From positions 46,246,001 through 46,310,000 of the forward strand of contig NC_134147.1 of assembly GCF_033958435.1 (NCBI RefSeq): a stretch of DNA of 64,000 nucleotides, read 5' to 3'. Positions 61,851 to 64,000 of this stretch are shown piece by piece. Each line of letters opens with the position of its first letter. The first letter of the stretch is position 1. Made by a program: the position numbers and the translations under genes. The DNA comes from Carettochelys insculpta (Eukaryota; Chordata; Testudines; Carettochelyidae). The notes beneath the pieces were generated by a model, which saw only the letters and a list, made by a program, of their open reading frames with translations, ran no database searches and was not told where the DNA came from.

Positions 61851-63725
61851 AAGATACAGACTCTCTCAGCCACATCTCTGATCGTTGTTAAAGAGCTTCT
61901 CTGTACCCCAGTCATAAGCAGGAATGTAGCAATTATTCTGACCCCTACAAAAAAACAGGACAAACTCTTATTTGGAATTACAGGTCCTGAAAATAAAGCC
62001 AATCTCCAATGTATTTTTTAAACTAATTGAGCCACCAACTAAACCAGCCATATACATTGAACTCAGGTCATCATGATGTAAGCAAGCATGAATTCACTTC
62101 TAATTAATTAGAAGGTCATGTAAGCAAAGTGTTATCATCTAAATCTCTAAATACGCATTTTCTTGCACAGCTGCCATTATTTTTAGATATCTACCGCCCT
62201 GTCAAGAAAATCTCCTGCTGAAATTGAAGACAAAGTGATAATATGGTTTTCTACTGCAAAGCACGTTACATAAAAGCCTTTTTCTAGAAGATTGCCGTAC
62301 TGCTCAATTAAATCATTTAAGCTACACAGTAACTAACCGAAAGGCCATTTAAAACTGAGAGGTAACAACGGGCAGTAATGTAAAAGTGCTAGATCTGAAT
62401 TTCAATACAATGATATTTTGATACTGGAACAGGAAAAAACAAATGTGAATTGCAATAGTAGTCAAAAGTACCTTATCACACTTTCTGAAGGGATTTTTGG
62501 CTTTGTTTCTAGAATTTTGGAAGGAAGCCAAAGGACAATTTTGCCTCACTTGGTTGACAAAGATTGCTATACCTTTAATTAAATCTATTACTGTATGCTG
62601 CCTCTGCTAGTAAGAATCAGGAATTAAAAATTAATTTTCTAGAGCAAACACCCTTCCTTCTCCCCACAGACATCCAGTATGACATTTTATAGGCATATGA
62701 TTAGCTGGCATTTCCAGAATAAAACTTAACAGCGTTACCATGTGTTCCCTCACACCTCAGAATTTGCACTTTTTTCCTGTTTGTTTCCACTGGAAAAGGA
62801 GAATCAACTTAAATAGAGAAGTAAAGGACCAGCTATTGTATAAACATTGGTATAAAGTGGACTACAGAATTAGACCATGTAAGCATAATCCACTTCTATA
62901 CCGTGGGTACTAGGACAACAGTATAAGTGTGAATTTACTACCTGGCTACAAAGATGGAGCCCTGTGGCTACTCTGGTAGCTAAATTTCCTACCAAAGTAC
63001 TGCACCAGTGAGACTTCCTTCAAGTACAGCAAAGAAAGCTTCCATATGCAGAATTTCTCTTAATAAATAACAACTGGATTTCTGCATATTCTACACAGGC
63101 AGGATTAAGTTTGCAGTAAAATGCTCTAACATAATAAAGATAAAGCACCACATCCTCCACACAATCCTCTGCTAAACAGAAGCAGAACAGACTCATGGCT
63201 ATTTGCCTGCCCTAAGGCTCTATCTTATGTCTTCACAACTCTGCACATCTGAGAGCCTCTCACATATTAAGCCTCAGGCTGTGAAGGAGGGCAAATATCT
63301 GATGTTGTCAATATCAGTCTGATTCTGGGTGAAGGAGGAAAGCCTGATTCTATAGAAAGGTTATTGGAGCAGCTCCTAAAGGCGGACACACTCTGGATTT
63401 ATGTAATCTCCTCTGGAGATCTCTAATCTCCAATGCCATATTCAGCTAACAAGAGTGGGAATCACTTTTGTTACCCTCTGAGAACAAGACTGATCAAGGC
63501 TTAGGCTACTTAAGTGCAAGTACTTAAGTACTTATGGTGCATCTGAGAATTTGTTGGATGCAGAAAGGAAACCTTTTTGTGAGGCTAGGGGGCAGAGGGG
63601 TGTCACATATTGTTTTAAAATGTGCTGCTCCTGTCAGGAAGATGCACTGGAAATACGTGAAGAACTACGCAATTGAGCTCTCCCTAGATTTCTGATCCTG
63701 ATGAACACAAGAAGAGCTTGCTCAC
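61851..63725. other. AT-rich non-coding DNA, possibly intronic
   Basis: No repeat or gene recognised. It lies just downstream (minus strand) of the candidate exon and would be intron if that exon is real. Confidence 0.5.
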
Positions 63726-63962
63726 CACGTGGGCTTCCTCTGGGATTTCATTAGGATCATCCATTTGTATGAATCTTTGACAGACTATAACATTTCCTAC
63801 TCTGGCGTTTACCACCATGGCATGCCCTCTCTCTGTGGTAACTTTTGAGGTAACTATACAATTACACTCTGAACTCTTTGGGAGAATCTGAGCAGTTTTT
63901 CTTCTGGCTTCAAATGTGCAGCCAGTGTAGCCCGTATATGGATTTTGCACTATGTATAGACA
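63726..63962 (-). CDS. Candidate host-gene internal exon, gene unidentified
   Basis: This is a 237-nt open segment of 79 codons. On the minus strand, the acceptor is a long pyrimidine tract ending CTTACAAG|TG and the donor reads ACGTG|GTGAGC. Both fall in phase 0. The peptide begins CLYIVQNPYTGYTG and ends NEIPEEAHV. It has five cysteines, two of them as CNC, and balanced composition unlike the spurious frames nearby. I do not recognise the gene or a domain. If it is real, the host gene reads leftward and some or all of the window could be its intron. The next exon was not found. Confidence 0.45.
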
Positions 63963-64000
63963 CTTGTAAGGAGGCATGTAGAAAGAGGAAAAAGAAGGAT

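Overview
The window looks like vertebrate nuclear DNA, most probably from a turtle and probably a cryptodire. It has an AT-rich, gene-poor background. CR1 retrotransposon ends lie mostly in reverse orientation, and one SINE joins a tRNA-like head to a CR1-like tail. Fold-back repeats and many short Harbinger-type elements share the terminal core GTCTACAC. No bacterial or viral organisation is seen. The species is inferred from repeat content alone.

Layout. Positions 1 to about 48,500 are non-coding, either intergenic or intronic. They carry several inverted-repeat DNA elements: Harbinger-type MITEs near 6.3, 8.6, 20.2, 24.8 and 36.6 kb, a second degenerate MITE family near 4.0, 12.0, 13.0, 14.3, 24.3 and 33.7 kb, and Tigger/pogo-like elements with TA duplications near 5.1, 16.2 and 19.4 kb. 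CR1 and MIR fragments are also present. A local duplication (40.8 and 41.9 kb) has a small later insertion in its second copy. From about 48.5 to 51.2 kb lies a decayed LINE with an RTE-like endonuclease and reverse transcriptase, interrupted by a 231-bp MITE.

The main object is a 4,597-bp GC-rich PIF/Harbinger transposon at 51,607-56,203. It sits between 3-bp ATT duplications inside an older fold-back repeat. It carries two uninterrupted convergent genes. The plus-strand gene encodes a DDE transposase with visible D, D and D35E residues and one short frame-preserving intron. The minus-strand gene encodes a two-exon Myb/SANT-like (trihelix) DNA-binding protein with a coiled-coil C-terminal part. 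In characterised Harbinger systems these two proteins cooperate: the Myb-like protein helps the transposase reach the nucleus and the ends, and the transposase cuts. One 436-bp MITE at 24,832-25,267 has an end identical over 17 bp to the 5' end of this transposon, so the window appears to hold both a possible driver and its non-autonomous passengers.

From 56.2 to 63.7 kb there are more repeats: a SINE, a CR1 fragment, a hAT-like element, a MITE and a head-to-head fold-back. At the far right, 63,726-63,962 on the minus strand, is a 79-codon open segment with matching acceptor and donor signals. It is the only candidate host exon, and I do not recognise its gene.
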